Positions 23,550 to 31,982 of a DNA stretch of 64,000 nt are shown piece by piece. Each line of letters opens with the position of its first letter. The first letter of the stretch is position 1. The notes beneath the pieces were generated by a model. It had not been told where the DNA came from. It saw only the letters and a program-made list of their open reading frames with translations, and did not search any database. The stretch comes from Streptomyces oceani (GTDB lineage Bacteria; Actinomycetota; Actinomycetes; Streptomycetales; Streptomycetaceae), in assembly GCF_001751245.1 (NCBI RefSeq), contig NZ_LJGU01000114.1, forward strand, positions 189,663-253,662, in the 5' to 3' direction. The translations under genes were made by a program, and so were the position numbers.

Positions 23550-23771
23550 TTAGGGCGAGGCGAGATCGTAGCCCGCCGCCTCCACCGCGGCACGCACGGC
23601 CGTCGGTGGAAGGTCCCGGTCGCTGTTCACCGTCAACGAGCCGCTCGCGACATCGACGGCCGCCGAGGTGACCCCGTCGACGAGTTCGACCTCCTCCGTG
23701 ACCGTGCTCGCGCAGCTGCGGCAGGCCATGCCGACGACCTGATAGGTGGACGTCCCCGCGGTCTCACTCAT
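23550..23771 (-). CDS. Heavy-metal-associated (HMA) domain protein
   Basis: This 73-residue single-domain protein has a ferredoxin-like HMA fold: YQVVGMACRSCASTV with the metal-binding pair Cys17-x2-Cys20, then VELVDGVTSAAVDVASGSLTV and the final AVEAAGYDL. Such proteins bind Cu(I) or similar ions and pass them to ATPases or repressors. The usual GMTCxxC is GMACRSC here. No P-type ATPase is adjacent. The start (ATG 23771) overlaps the upstream gene by 8 nt. Confidence 0.87.
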   Translation of the reverse strand: MSETAGTSTYQVVGMACRSCASTVTEEVELVDGVTSAAVDVASGSLTVNSDRDLPPTAVRAAVEAAGYDLASP

Positions 23772-24171
23772 GAGAGCCACCGTTGAGCGTGCGGGTGAAT
23801 CCGCAGGAGCGGTGCATGCGGCCATCCGGCGTGAACTCGCAGAACTGCATGACCTCCGTGGAGATCAGCTTCTTCCGCATCGCCGCGTGGATGGTGAGCC
23901 GTGCCGCGATGCGGTTGCCGTCCGCGAGGGCCTCGTGCACCTCGAAGCGGGCCTCGTCGTCCTCGGCCAGGTGCTTGCGTACGGGGTGGATGTGGGCGAC
24001 GAGTTTGTCCCAGTTGAGTCGGACGCCGTCGCTGATCATCACGATGTCCGGGGTGTAGAAGCGGGCCATCGCCGGTGCCGGGTCGCCGGAGCCCCGCACC
24101 ACCTCCTCGTGGTAGGTGGTGAAGAATTTCGTCATGAACTGCTCAGGGGTGCTCTGCACCAGTGACCTCAT
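23764..24171 (-). CDS. NTF2-like / SnoaL-type protein
   Basis: The 135-residue product has the length and pattern of an NTF2-like cone: a helix MTKFFTTYHEEVV, FYTPDIVMISDGVRLN, IHPVRKHL and a beta-sheet with RFEVHEALADGNRIAARLTIHA and STEVMQFCEFTPDGRM. The family includes small enzymes and ligand-binding proteins; no catalytic set can be assigned. It is co-transcribed with the HMA-domain gene and divergent from a TetR regulator, with inverted repeats between them, so the pair is the likely TetR target. Confidence 0.75.
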   Translation of the reverse strand: MRSLVQSTPEQFMTKFFTTYHEEVVRGSGDPAPAMARFYTPDIVMISDGVRLNWDKLVAHIHPVRKHLAEDDEARFEVHEALADGNRIAARLTIHAAMRKKLISTEVMQFCEFTPDGRMHRSCGFTRTLNGGSHE

Positions 24172-24224
24172 GGCACTCCCTCCGGAGGCTGCGATCGGAG
24201 CGGGCCGAGCGGCACCACTCCGCT

Positions 24225-24281
24225 AACTCTTACATTCTGTAAGATATATCCGCCAGACAACACTGACAAGGTGTAAGAGTT
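24225..24281. promoter_or_regulatory. Inverted repeats between NTF2-like and TetR genes
   Basis: AACTCTTACA (24225-24234) and its exact complement TGTAAGAGTT (24272-24281) flank the divergent gap. The left arm also belongs to a tight palindrome CTTACA-ttc-TGTAAG (24229-24243). The right arm overlaps the TTG start of the TetR gene. A minus-strand promoter (TTGTCA, 17 bp, TATCTT) lies between the arms. Confidence 0.65.
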
Positions 24282-24882
24282 GACTCCTCCTCCGGCCCGC
24301 CGCGCCGACGCCGAACGCAGTCGAATCGCCGTGCTCGACGCGGCCCTCCACCTTCTCGGCGAGCGCCCCAGCGCGGGAATGGCCGCCGTCGCCGCCGCGG
24401 CCGGGGTCACCCGCCAGACGGTCTACGCGCACTTCTCCTCCCGGGACGACCTGGTCACGGCGGTCGTCGACCACATGACGGAGAAGGTGGTCCAGGCGAT
24501 GGACGCCGTTGCTGCCGACGCAGGGCCGGCACCGGACGCGCTGTTCCGACTGCTGGACGCGACGTGGCGCGTCTCCGAGGCATACCCGGCCCTGATCCAG
24601 CTCGGGGACCATCCGACACTGACCGAGCGGGACCGGACCCGCCACCAGCCGATCGCCGACCGCATCGCACAGGTGCTCCAGCGCGGCCGGGACGACGGCG
24701 TCTTCGACCCGACACCGCCGCTCTCCTGGCAGGTCGCGGCCGTCATCGCGCTCAGCCACGCCACCGGAGAGGAGGTCCGCGCCGACCGCATGCCCGCCGC
24801 GGAGGCGCAGCAGGCCCTGCGTTCCGGGCTCCTGCGGCTCCTCATGCCAGACACCGCGACCTCCGCGACCGAGCCGCCGTGA
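24280..24882 (+). CDS. TetR family transcriptional regulator
   Basis: The 200-residue regulator starts at TTG 24280 with AAGG eight bases upstream; later starts would cut the first helix. The DNA-binding domain covers residues about 10-60 (IAVLDAALHLLGERPSAGMAAVAAAAGVTRQTVYAHFSSR, helix-turn-helix then YxHF). The ligand domain has MTEKVVQAMDAVAAD and WQVAAVIALSHATGEEV. It probably represses itself and the divergent NTF2/HMA pair through the repeats at 24225-24281. Ligand unknown. Confidence 0.9.
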   Translation: MTPPPARRADAERSRIAVLDAALHLLGERPSAGMAAVAAAAGVTRQTVYAHFSSRDDLVTAVVDHMTEKVVQAMDAVAADAGPAPDALFRLLDATWRVSEAYPALIQLGDHPTLTERDRTRHQPIADRIAQVLQRGRDDGVFDPTPPLSWQVAAVIALSHATGEEVRADRMPAAEAQQALRSGLLRLLMPDTATSATEPP

Positions 24883-24972
24883 CTTCGCTCCCGGCCCGCC
24901 ACGACAGGCGCCGGCCGAGCCACTTCCAACGCGGCGCTGACCTCGCCACAACTGTCAACTAGGCTGCGCCAC

Positions 24973-25329
24973 ATGGACATTCTGGGGACTTCGCTGCGGG
25001 TCTGCGTCGACGATCTGGACGCCGCCGTGCCGGTGTACGAGAAACTGGCGGACGCGGAAGCGGCACGCTTCGAGAGCGGACCTGTCTCGGTCGCCGCGGT
25101 CGGACCGTTCTTCCTGATGAGCGGCCCACAGGAACACCTCGACGTGCTGCGGAAGATCGCGGCCACGTTGGCGGTGCAGGACGTGGACGAGGCGCTCGCC
25201 GATCTGAAGGCCGTCGGCGCCGACATCATCGCCGGCCCCAAACCGACTCCCGCCGGCCGGAACCTGGTCGCCCGGCACCCGGACGGCTCGGTGTTCGAGT
25301 ACGTCGACCGGCAGGGTGCCGGGAGCTGA
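24973..25329 (+). CDS. VOC family protein
   Basis: This 118-residue single-module vicinal-oxygen-chelate protein has TSLRVCVDDLDAAVPVYEKL, AVGPFFLMSG, QDVDEALADLKAVGADIIAGP and the final VARHPDGSVFEYV. The glutamate in FEYV fits a metal ligand, but the first-strand His/Glu ligand is missing, so it may bind a small molecule without catalysis. It lies 90 bp after the TetR gene on the same strand and could be a further member of that unit. Confidence 0.8.
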   Translation: MDILGTSLRVCVDDLDAAVPVYEKLADAEAARFESGPVSVAAVGPFFLMSGPQEHLDVLRKIAATLAVQDVDEALADLKAVGADIIAGPKPTPAGRNLVARHPDGSVFEYVDRQGAGS

Positions 25330-25500
25330 GCCTCCGAAGCACCTGAGAGCCACGACGGTACGTCCGGCGCTCTGGCAGAGTCCGCGGCGGTCCGGCCGCT
25401 GTCGGGTGCGCTGCCGGACGCCGGCCCGCGCGTCGCGGTGACCGCCGGGGGCGGGATCGGCTCTCCTCAGCACGGGCAGTACGGGCGTACCGTCTCCCGT

Positions 25501-27150
25501 ATGGCCACCACCCACGAAGTCTTCAACCAGGCACCACCGCTGACCGGCTACAACGCCGCGGCGGACGATCTCGCCCTGCTCGAGTCGGTGCGCCACGGCG
25601 GTGCCGGCCACGGTGAGGGGCGACTGCTCGAGCTGGGCGCGCGTGCCGGTTCCCCGGAGGTGCTGGAACAGGCCCGGCTGGCGGAGGAGAACCCGCCGCG
25701 GCTGCGCACGCACGACCGGTTCGGTCACCGTATCGACGAGGTGGAGTTCCACCCTGCCTGGCACCAGTTGATGACCGCGGCGGTCGGGGCCGGTCTGCAC
25801 GCCGCACCGTGGACGGACCAACGACCGAGCGCCCACCTGCTGCGGGCAGCCCGGTTCTACGTCTGGTCCCAGGCGGAGGCGGGCCACGGCTGCCCGATCT
25901 CCATGACGTACGCGGCCGTGCCGGCCCTGCGTGCCCAGCCCGAGCTGGCCGCGGCGTACGAACCGCTGCTCGCCTCCCGCAGCTACGACTTCGGGCTGCG
26001 CCCGCCCCTGGCGAAGTCCGGGCTGATCGCGGGCATGTCGATGACGGAGAAGCAGGGCGGCTCGGACGTACGCGCCAACACCACCCGCGCGGTGTCCGTC
26101 GGGGACGCCGACGGCACGTACCGGATCACCGGCCACAAGTGGTTCACCTCCGCGCCGATGAGCGACGTCTTCCTCACCCTGGCGAACCTGGAAGAGGGGC
26201 CGACCTGCTTCCTTCTCCCCCGGGTGTTGCCGGACGGGGCCCGGAACGGCCTGCGACTGCAACGGCTCAAGGAGAAGCTGGGCAACCGTTCCAACGCCTC
26301 CGCCGAGTTGGAGTACGAGGGCGCGCTGGGTTGGCGGGTCGGCGAGCCGGGGCGGGGGGTACGCACCATCGTCGAGATGGTCAACATGACAAGGCTGGAC
26401 TGCGTACTCGGTTCGGCCGCCGGGATGCGGGCCGGGCTGCGGCACGCGCTTCAGCACACCAACCATCGCGAGGCGTTCGGCGCGGTGCTCCGTGAACAGC
26501 CACTGATGCGGAACGTACTGGCGGATCTGGCGCTGGAGTCGGAGGCCGCGACCGCGCTGGGCCTGCGTCTGGCCACCGCGCTGGACCGGGCGCAGGCCGG
26601 CGACCAGCAGGAGGCGGCGCTGCGTCGGTTGGGGCTGGCGGCCGGCAAGTACTGGGTGTGCAAGCGGGGCAGCGCGCACGCCGCCGAGGCGCTGGAGTGC
26701 CTGGGCGGCAACGGCTACGTGGAGGAGTCCGGGATGCCGCGCCTTTTCCGGGAGGCGCCGCTGCTGTCGATCTGGGAGGGCTCGGGGAACGTCGCCGCCC
26801 TGGACGTACTGCGCGCGCTGGCGAAGGACCCGGGGCTGCTGGACGCGTTCTGGGCCGAGGTGGAGAGCGCCTCCGGCGCCGACCGGCGGCTGGACTCGGC
26901 GGTGGCGTCGCTGCGCAAGGAGGTGACGATGCTGTCCGATCCGGTGGCGGGGCAGTTGTGGGCGCGCCGGCTGGCCGAACGGATCACCCTGGTCTTCCAG
27001 GGCGCGTTGCTCGTACGGCACAGCACGCCCGCGGTCGCGGACGCCTTCTGCGCCTCCCGGCTCGGCGGTGACTGGGGCGGGGCGTTCGGGACGCTGCCGA
27101 CCGACGTCGAGCTGGCCACGATCCTGGACCGGGCGAGCGGGATGGCCTGA
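25501..27150 (+). CDS. Acyl-CoA dehydrogenase, AidB-like
   Basis: This 549-residue flavoprotein is longer than ordinary acyl-CoA dehydrogenases and matches the AidB group: starts THEVFNQAPPLTGYN, has AEAGHGCPISMTYAAVPAL, MSMTEKQGGSDVRANTT (FAD contact), LEYEGALGWRVGEPGRGVRTI, and C-terminal ECLGGNGYVEESGMPRLFREAPLLSIWEGSGNV split across the usual helices. E. coli AidB is induced by alkylation stress and binds DNA; its dehydrogenase activity is weak. Actinobacterial members may serve isovaleryl-CoA or related substrates. ATG 25501 is chosen by homologous N-terminus. Single gene. Confidence 0.88.
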   Translation: MATTHEVFNQAPPLTGYNAAADDLALLESVRHGGAGHGEGRLLELGARAGSPEVLEQARLAEENPPRLRTHDRFGHRIDEVEFHPAWHQLMTAAVGAGLHAAPWTDQRPSAHLLRAARFYVWSQAEAGHGCPISMTYAAVPALRAQPELAAAYEPLLASRSYDFGLRPPLAKSGLIAGMSMTEKQGGSDVRANTTRAVSVGDADGTYRITGHKWFTSAPMSDVFLTLANLEEGPTCFLLPRVLPDGARNGLRLQRLKEKLGNRSNASAELEYEGALGWRVGEPGRGVRTIVEMVNMTRLDCVLGSAAGMRAGLRHALQHTNHREAFGAVLREQPLMRNVLADLALESEAATALGLRLATALDRAQAGDQQEAALRRLGLAAGKYWVCKRGSAHAAEALECLGGNGYVEESGMPRLFREAPLLSIWEGSGNVAALDVLRALAKDPGLLDAFWAEVESASGADRRLDSAVASLRKEVTMLSDPVAGQLWARRLAERITLVFQGALLVRHSTPAVADAFCASRLGGDWGGAFGTLPTDVELATILDRASGMA

Positions 27151-27369
27151 GGAACGGGGTTTCTCAAGCGGCTGGTGCGGCCGGGGCCGGGACATTCCGC
27201 CGGACCGGTGGACGGGGACCGGGACGGGGACGGGGACGACCGGAGCGTCAGTCCGAGCTGGGCGCCGGATACCAACGCCCCGGTCGTACGTCCGTGGGTG
27301 CGGGGTACAGGACCAGCGGCCGGTCGTGCTCCCCACACCCTCAGGCCGCGGACGGATCCCTGGGCAGGA
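27151..27369. other. Convergent gap with GGGGAC-rich stretch
   Basis: There is no gene here. Positions 27213-27237 hold a short imperfect tandem of GGGGAC/GGGAC units. I found no clear terminator stem. Confidence 0.5.
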
Positions 27370-28359
27370 TCACGGCACCACTACGATCTTTCGCCCCTCC
27401 CCGGCCGCGAAGCGCTCCAACGCGGCCGGGTAACTCTGCAGTGGCATCCGGTCACTGATGAAGACGTCCGGATCGAGCACGCCGGCCGCGAAGAGGTCCG
27501 CGGCGCGTTCGTAGCTGTGCAGGACCGCCATGGAGCCGGTGATGGTGATCTCCTGGTTATAGATCTTGTACGGCTCGATGGTGGCCCGGGTCGCGTAGTC
27601 GGACACCCCGAACTGCAGGAAGGTGCCCGCCTTCGCGACCCGACCGAGGCCGTCCTGGATGGCGGCGGCGTTACCGGTGGCGTCCACCACCAGGTCCCAG
27701 CCCTTCGGACGGTCCAGCTCGTCCGCGCTGGCCGCCGCGGCGGAGCAGCCGAGCGTGCGAGCGGTGGCGAGACGGTCCGCGTTGAGGTCCAGCATGTCGA
27801 CGGCCGCGGCGCCGGTGCGCTTGGCCAGCTCGAGCATCATCAGGCCCATGGTGCCGGAACCGTAGATCAGCACGTGCGCGCCGAGTTGGCTGTTGAGCAC
27901 GTCGTAACCCCGCACCGCGCAGGACAGCGGCTCGATGAGCGCGGCGTCCTGGGTGCGTACGTGCTCCGGCAGCCGCACGCAGTTGGCGACCGGGGCCACG
28001 GCGTACTCCGCCGCCCCGCCCTGGGTGGTGACGCCGATCGCCGACCAGCGGTCGCACAGGTTGTTGTGCCCGGTGCGGCAGTAACGGCACTCGAAGCAGT
28101 ACAGCGAGGGGTCGACAGCCACCTGGTCGCCCACCGCCAGTTCGGTGACCTCGCTACCGATCCCGACGACCTCACCGGCGAACTCGTGCCCGGGGACCAG
28201 AGGCAGCGAGGGCGCGAACTCGCCCTGCAGGATGTGCAGGTCCGTACCACACAGCCCGCAGGCCGCCACATCGACGACGACCTCGCGTGGGCCGGGTGAG
28301 GGGTCCGGCACGGTGGTGATGCCGACCGTGCCGGGCGATTCCACGAGTGCGGCCTTCAT
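27370..28359 (-). CDS. Zinc-dependent polyol/sugar alcohol dehydrogenase
   Basis: The 329-residue medium-chain dehydrogenase has catalytic-zinc ligands Cys37, His58 and Glu59 (CGLCGTD, GHEFAGEVV), structural-zinc cysteines 88, 91, 94 and 102 and a Rossmann YGSGTMGLMMLELAKRTGA. It should oxidise a sugar alcohol or secondary alcohol with NAD(P)+. ATG 28359 follows AGGAG and overlaps the permease stop (ATGA), making it the last gene of the ABC-transporter operon. The imported substrate is therefore probably a polyol or a sugar made from one. It resembles the L-iditol/arabitol-type branch, but specificity is inferred. Confidence 0.87.
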   Translation of the reverse strand: MKAALVESPGTVGITTVPDPSPGPREVVVDVAACGLCGTDLHILQGEFAPSLPLVPGHEFAGEVVGIGSEVTELAVGDQVAVDPSLYCFECRYCRTGHNNLCDRWSAIGVTTQGGAAEYAVAPVANCVRLPEHVRTQDAALIEPLSCAVRGYDVLNSQLGAHVLIYGSGTMGLMMLELAKRTGAAAVDMLDLNADRLATARTLGCSAAAASADELDRPKGWDLVVDATGNAAAIQDGLGRVAKAGTFLQFGVSDYATRATIEPYKIYNQEITITGSMAVLHSYERAADLFAAGVLDPDVFISDRMPLQSYPAALERFAAGEGRKIVVVP

Positions 28360-29300
28360 TTGACTGCTCCTAGCGACAGGCCCTGGACGAGTTTGTCCTG
28401 GGCGGCGAAGCCGGCGGCGAGCACCGGCAGGGAAATGGCGAGCGAGGCGGCGCACACCTTGGCCAGGAACAGGCCCTGGCTGGTGATGAATCCGGTGAGG
28501 AAGACCGGAGCGGTCTGCGCGACGACACCGGTGAGAACTTTCGCGAAAAGCATCTCGTTCCAGCTGAAGATGAAACAGATCAACGCGGTCGCGGCCACGC
28601 CGGGGCCGGCGATCGGCGCGATCACCCGAAGCAGGATGGTCGGAAGCCGGGCGCCGTCGAGTTGCGCGGCCTCGATGAGCGAGACCGGTATCTCGGCGAG
28701 GAAGGACTGCAGCATCCACACCGCGATCGGCAGGTTCATCGAGGTGTAGAGGATGATCAGCAGCCAGATGTTGTCGAGCATGCCGACGTTCTTCGCGAAG
28801 AGGTAGACCGGCAACAGGCCGGCCACCACCGGCAGCATCTTCGTGGACAGGAAGAAGAAAAGCACGTCCCGCCACCTGGCGACCGGCCGGATCGACAGCG
28901 CGTACGCCGCCGGGAAGGCCAGCAACAGCACGAACACCGTGGAGAGCACGGACGCGGACATCGAGTTGGCCAGCGACGGCCACGGGCTGGCGCCGCCGTC
29001 CGCGCCGAAGAACGTGCGGTAGCTGTCCAGGGTGAGTGGCGCCCCCAGGGAGGGCGGGTTCGTGGCGGCGTCCGGTTCGGAGTGCAGTGAGGTGAGGACC
29101 ATCCACGCCACGGGGAGGAAGAAGAGCACCCCCAGCAGCCACGCCAGCAGGCCCAGCGCGGCGTTCCGGCGACGGGCCCGGCGCAGCGGGGGCGGGGGTG
29201 GCGCGGCCTGCCGGGACGCGCGGCGTGTGGTGGCGGCCGGACTGCTGGCGGTCCGTGTCGCGGACGAGGGTTTCGGATCGGGGACCTGGGCCGCGGTCAT
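28356..29300 (-). CDS. Carbohydrate ABC transporter permease (MalG-like)
   Basis: The 314-residue inner-membrane permease has a long Pro/Ala/Arg-rich N-terminal tail (to about residue 45), six membrane segments and the EAA loop SLIEAAQLDGARLPTILLRVIAPI, which docks the ATPase. The order LVLLAFPAAYALS and NLPIAVWMLQSF fits the MalG/CUT1 group. It overlaps its partner permease by 4 nt and the dehydrogenase by 4 nt. No ATPase gene is in the operon; in streptomycetes the shared ATPase MsiK serves such systems. Confidence 0.9.
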   Translation of the reverse strand: MTAAQVPDPKPSSATRTASSPAATTRRASRQAAPPPPPLRRARRRNAALGLLAWLLGVLFFLPVAWMVLTSLHSEPDAATNPPSLGAPLTLDSYRTFFGADGGASPWPSLANSMSASVLSTVFVLLLAFPAAYALSIRPVARWRDVLFFFLSTKMLPVVAGLLPVYLFAKNVGMLDNIWLLIILYTSMNLPIAVWMLQSFLAEIPVSLIEAAQLDGARLPTILLRVIAPIAGPGVAATALICFIFSWNEMLFAKVLTGVVAQTAPVFLTGFITSQGLFLAKVCAASLAISLPVLAAGFAAQDKLVQGLSLGAVK

Positions 29301-30358
29301 CCTCGCGACACCTCCTCACTGAAGAGAGACGAGACGACGCGGAGGACGAAGGTGGCTATGACGATCGACCCGAGCACGACGAGCACGCCCGTGGCGGATG
29401 CCTCGCCGTACTCGTGCGCCTTGTAGAAGGTCTCGTAGATGGTGTACGGCAGGTTGGCGGTGCCAAGGCCGCCCTTGGTGATGGTGAACACCGCGTCGAA
29501 GTTCTGCACGATGTAGATGGAGCCGAGCAGCGCGCCGAGTTCCAGGTAGCGGCGCAGGTGCGGCAGGGTGAGGTAGCGGAAGACCTGCCAGTTGTTGGCA
29601 CCGTCGAGGTGTGCCGCCTCGATCAGCTCGAGCGGGCGGCTCTGCAGCCCGGCGAGCACGATCAGCATCATGAACGGCGTCCACTGCCAGATCAACGCCG
29701 CCTCCACCGCCAGCAGCGGCATCTCCGAGGTCCACTCGGGCTGCGCCGGGTCCGCGATGCCGAACAGGCTGCCGAACCAGTTGAGAAGACCGTTGAACAG
29801 GCCGTACTCGGGGTTGAAGAGGGCGTGTTTCCACAACAACGCGGCGGCGACGGGCACGATCAGGAACGGCGCGATGAGCATGGTGCGTACGATCCCGCGA
29901 CCCCGGAAGGTGCGGTCGAGCAGCAGTGCCAGCAGCAGGCCGAGCAGCAGGCTGGTGAGGACGACGGCCGCGGTGAGCACGGCGGTTGTCACCACCGACT
30001 CGCGTACGTCGGGATCACCGAGCACCGTGGCGTAGTTGCCGAGGCCGCTGAAGGCACGGTTGTCCGGGTGCAGCGAGTTCCAGTCGAAGAGAGAGGTCAC
30101 CAGCGTCGCGGCGAACGGCAGTTGGGTGACGACGATCAGGAAGACCAGCGCGGGCAGCAGCGGGGCCCGGGTGGCCCACGCTTTGAGACCCCGCTCTTTG
30201 GCTCCCGGTTCGGTCCCTGGCTTCCGTGCCGGTGCCGGACGGTCAGTCTGGTCCGTGCCGGCCGACCGTGGGGCGGGCGGCCGGCTCGTGGTGGTGGACG
30301 TGGTCTGGGCGTCCGGAGTGCTGGGCTCTGGGGTCGTGGAGTCCGGGGTACTCGTCAT
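29297..30358 (-). CDS. Carbohydrate ABC transporter permease (MalF-like)
   Basis: The 353-residue permease has a 60-residue Thr/Pro/Ser-rich cytoplasmic tail before six membrane segments (first near ATRAPLLPALVFLIVVTQLPF). The EAA motif is LELIEAAHLDGANNWQVFRYLTLP. It pairs with the following MalG-like subunit to form the channel. ATG 30358 overlaps the binding-protein stop. The N-terminal tail is unusually long for this family and of low complexity, so it is probably not structural. Confidence 0.9.
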   Translation of the reverse strand: MTSTPDSTTPEPSTPDAQTTSTTTSRPPAPRSAGTDQTDRPAPARKPGTEPGAKERGLKAWATRAPLLPALVFLIVVTQLPFAATLVTSLFDWNSLHPDNRAFSGLGNYATVLGDPDVRESVVTTAVLTAAVVLTSLLLGLLLALLLDRTFRGRGIVRTMLIAPFLIVPVAAALLWKHALFNPEYGLFNGLLNWFGSLFGIADPAQPEWTSEMPLLAVEAALIWQWTPFMMLIVLAGLQSRPLELIEAAHLDGANNWQVFRYLTLPHLRRYLELGALLGSIYIVQNFDAVFTITKGGLGTANLPYTIYETFYKAHEYGEASATGVLVVLGSIVIATFVLRVVSSLFSEEVSRG

Positions 30359-31707
30359 TTCTGGTACTCCTCCGCCACTTCCTCGGCCAGCTTCTGCGAG
30401 GTCTCCAGCGCGTCGTCGACCGACTGCTGTCCCGCGATCGCGGCACTGATCTCCTGGGACACCTCCAAGCCGAGTTCGGTGAACTCCGGGATACCGACGA
30501 ACTGAATGCCGGGGGCGGGCCTCTTCTGTATGCCCGGGTCATCCGGCTTGGTGTTGTCGATCGCTTCGTGGGTCACCTCGTGAAAGGCACTTGCCGCCTG
30601 CTGGTATTCGGGATTCCGATAGGTGGACTCGCGCTTCCCGGCAGGCACGTTGGACCAGCCCATCTTCTGACCGACCAGCTTCTCGTATTCCTTTCCGGAC
30701 GCCCAGGAGATGAACTTCCACGCCTTGTCCGACTTGTCGGAGGCCTTCTGCATGGCCCAGGCCCAGGTGTACAGCCAGCCGGAACTCTCGGTCTTGTCAA
30801 CGGGCGCGGGGACATAGCCGATCTTGCCCTTGACGGGCGACTTCGCCGCCTCCAGTGACCCCGCCCCGGCCGTCGCGTCGTACCACATCGCGGCCTTCCC
30901 CTGGGTCATGTTGTTGAGGCACTCGGCGTATCCGGACTGTGCCGCACCGGACTCCCCGTGTTTACGCACCAGATTGACGTAGAACTTGGTGGCCTTGGCG
31001 AATCCGCCGGAATCCAGCCTGGCTTCCCAGTTCTGGTCGAACCAGGTGCCGCCCATGGTGTTCACCATGCTCGTCAACGGCGCGATCAGTTCGCCCCAAC
31101 CAGGCAGCCCGCGCAGGCAGATGCCGGCCATACCCTTCCGCGCGCCCTCCGCCTTCTTGGCCAGCTCGGCGACCTCCTGCCAGGTCGGGTTCTCGGGCAT
31201 TCGCAGACCGAGCTTGCGGAAGATGTCCTTGCGATACATCAGGAAGGAGGACTCGCCGTAGAAGGGGGTGGCGTACGTGCCGCCGTCTCCGCCTTTCAGC
31301 GACTGCCGGATGGGCTGAAGTATGTCCTGCTGGTCGAACTTCTTGTCCTTCTCCATGTGCGGGTCCAGCTTCCGGAGCCAGTCGTTGTCCGCGTAGATCG
31401 GCGTTTCGTAGTTGCTGAGCGTGGCGACGTCGTACTGTCCGGCCTGGTTGGAGAAGTCCTGGCTGATCTTGTCCCGGACCTCGTTCTCCGGGAGCACTGT
31501 GAAGTTCACCTTGATTCCGGTTTCCTTGGTGAAGTGCCGGGCGGTCAACTTCTGCAGATCGACCATCTGAGGGTTGTTCACCATGAGTACGTTGATCGCG
31601 TTACTGTCCGATCCGGCCCCGCCGAATCCGGCACACCCGGACAGGAGGGTGCCGACCGTGGCGACCGCGATCAGTGCGCGGGTCGGATGTCTGCTCTGAG
31701 GGGGCAT
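30355..31707 (-). CDS. ABC transporter solute-binding lipoprotein (sugar)
   Basis: The 450-residue lipoprotein starts at ATG 31707; an upstream in-frame start would give an improbable leader. It has a signal peptide with lipobox TLLSGC (Cys25) and a family-1 extracellular binding fold: INVLMVNNPQMVDLQKLTARHF, VATLSNYETPIYADN, PFYGESSFLMYRKDIFRKLG, KAAMWYDATAGAG and SSGWLYTWAWAMQKAS. It should capture a carbohydrate or polyol outside the membrane and deliver it to the two permeases. First gene of the operon; tandem 18-bp repeats lie about 100 bp upstream. Confidence 0.9.
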   Translation of the reverse strand: MPPQSRHPTRALIAVATVGTLLSGCAGFGGAGSDSNAINVLMVNNPQMVDLQKLTARHFTKETGIKVNFTVLPENEVRDKISQDFSNQAGQYDVATLSNYETPIYADNDWLRKLDPHMEKDKKFDQQDILQPIRQSLKGGDGGTYATPFYGESSFLMYRKDIFRKLGLRMPENPTWQEVAELAKKAEGARKGMAGICLRGLPGWGELIAPLTSMVNTMGGTWFDQNWEARLDSGGFAKATKFYVNLVRKHGESGAAQSGYAECLNNMTQGKAAMWYDATAGAGSLEAAKSPVKGKIGYVPAPVDKTESSGWLYTWAWAMQKASDKSDKAWKFISWASGKEYEKLVGQKMGWSNVPAGKRESTYRNPEYQQAASAFHEVTHEAIDNTKPDDPGIQKRPAPGIQFVGIPEFTELGLEVSQEISAAIAGQQSVDDALETSQKLAEEVAEEYQK

Positions 31708-31805
31708 CTGCCGCTCCCGGTGTGGTAGGGGAAGGTCGTGCGTGGAACGAAGCGCTGAGCGTGGGTGGTGTGCGGATGAGGTGCGGTGTGACAACGTCGG
31801 ACTGC

Positions 31806-31859
31806 GAATGTTCGGGATATTCGAAATGCTCGTGATCTTTCGGATGTTCGTGTTCGGTA
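31806..31859. promoter_or_regulatory. Three 18-bp tandem operator-like repeats
   Basis: ATGTTCG, ATGCTCG and ATGTTCG begin at 31808, 31826 and 31844, exactly 18 bp apart, each set in a similar unit (nnATGYTCGkGAT). They lie between the DeoR gene stop and the binding-protein start and are the best candidate for the DeoR-type regulator. Confidence 0.6.
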
Positions 31860-31982
31860 CGAGAGGGCGTGCGGCGCGTCAACGGGGCGGGGTCGGTGCG
31901 GCTACGGCACCGCTTCGGCCATGTCGGCGGCGTCTCCGGCTGTGTGGTGTCAGGTAGGCGACGACCGGGAACCTCGGCCCGC

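Noticed and set aside
27213..27237. GGGGAC-rich run as a regulatory or CRISPR-like repeat
   Set aside because: Too short and irregular; it is a simple GC-rich run between convergent genes.
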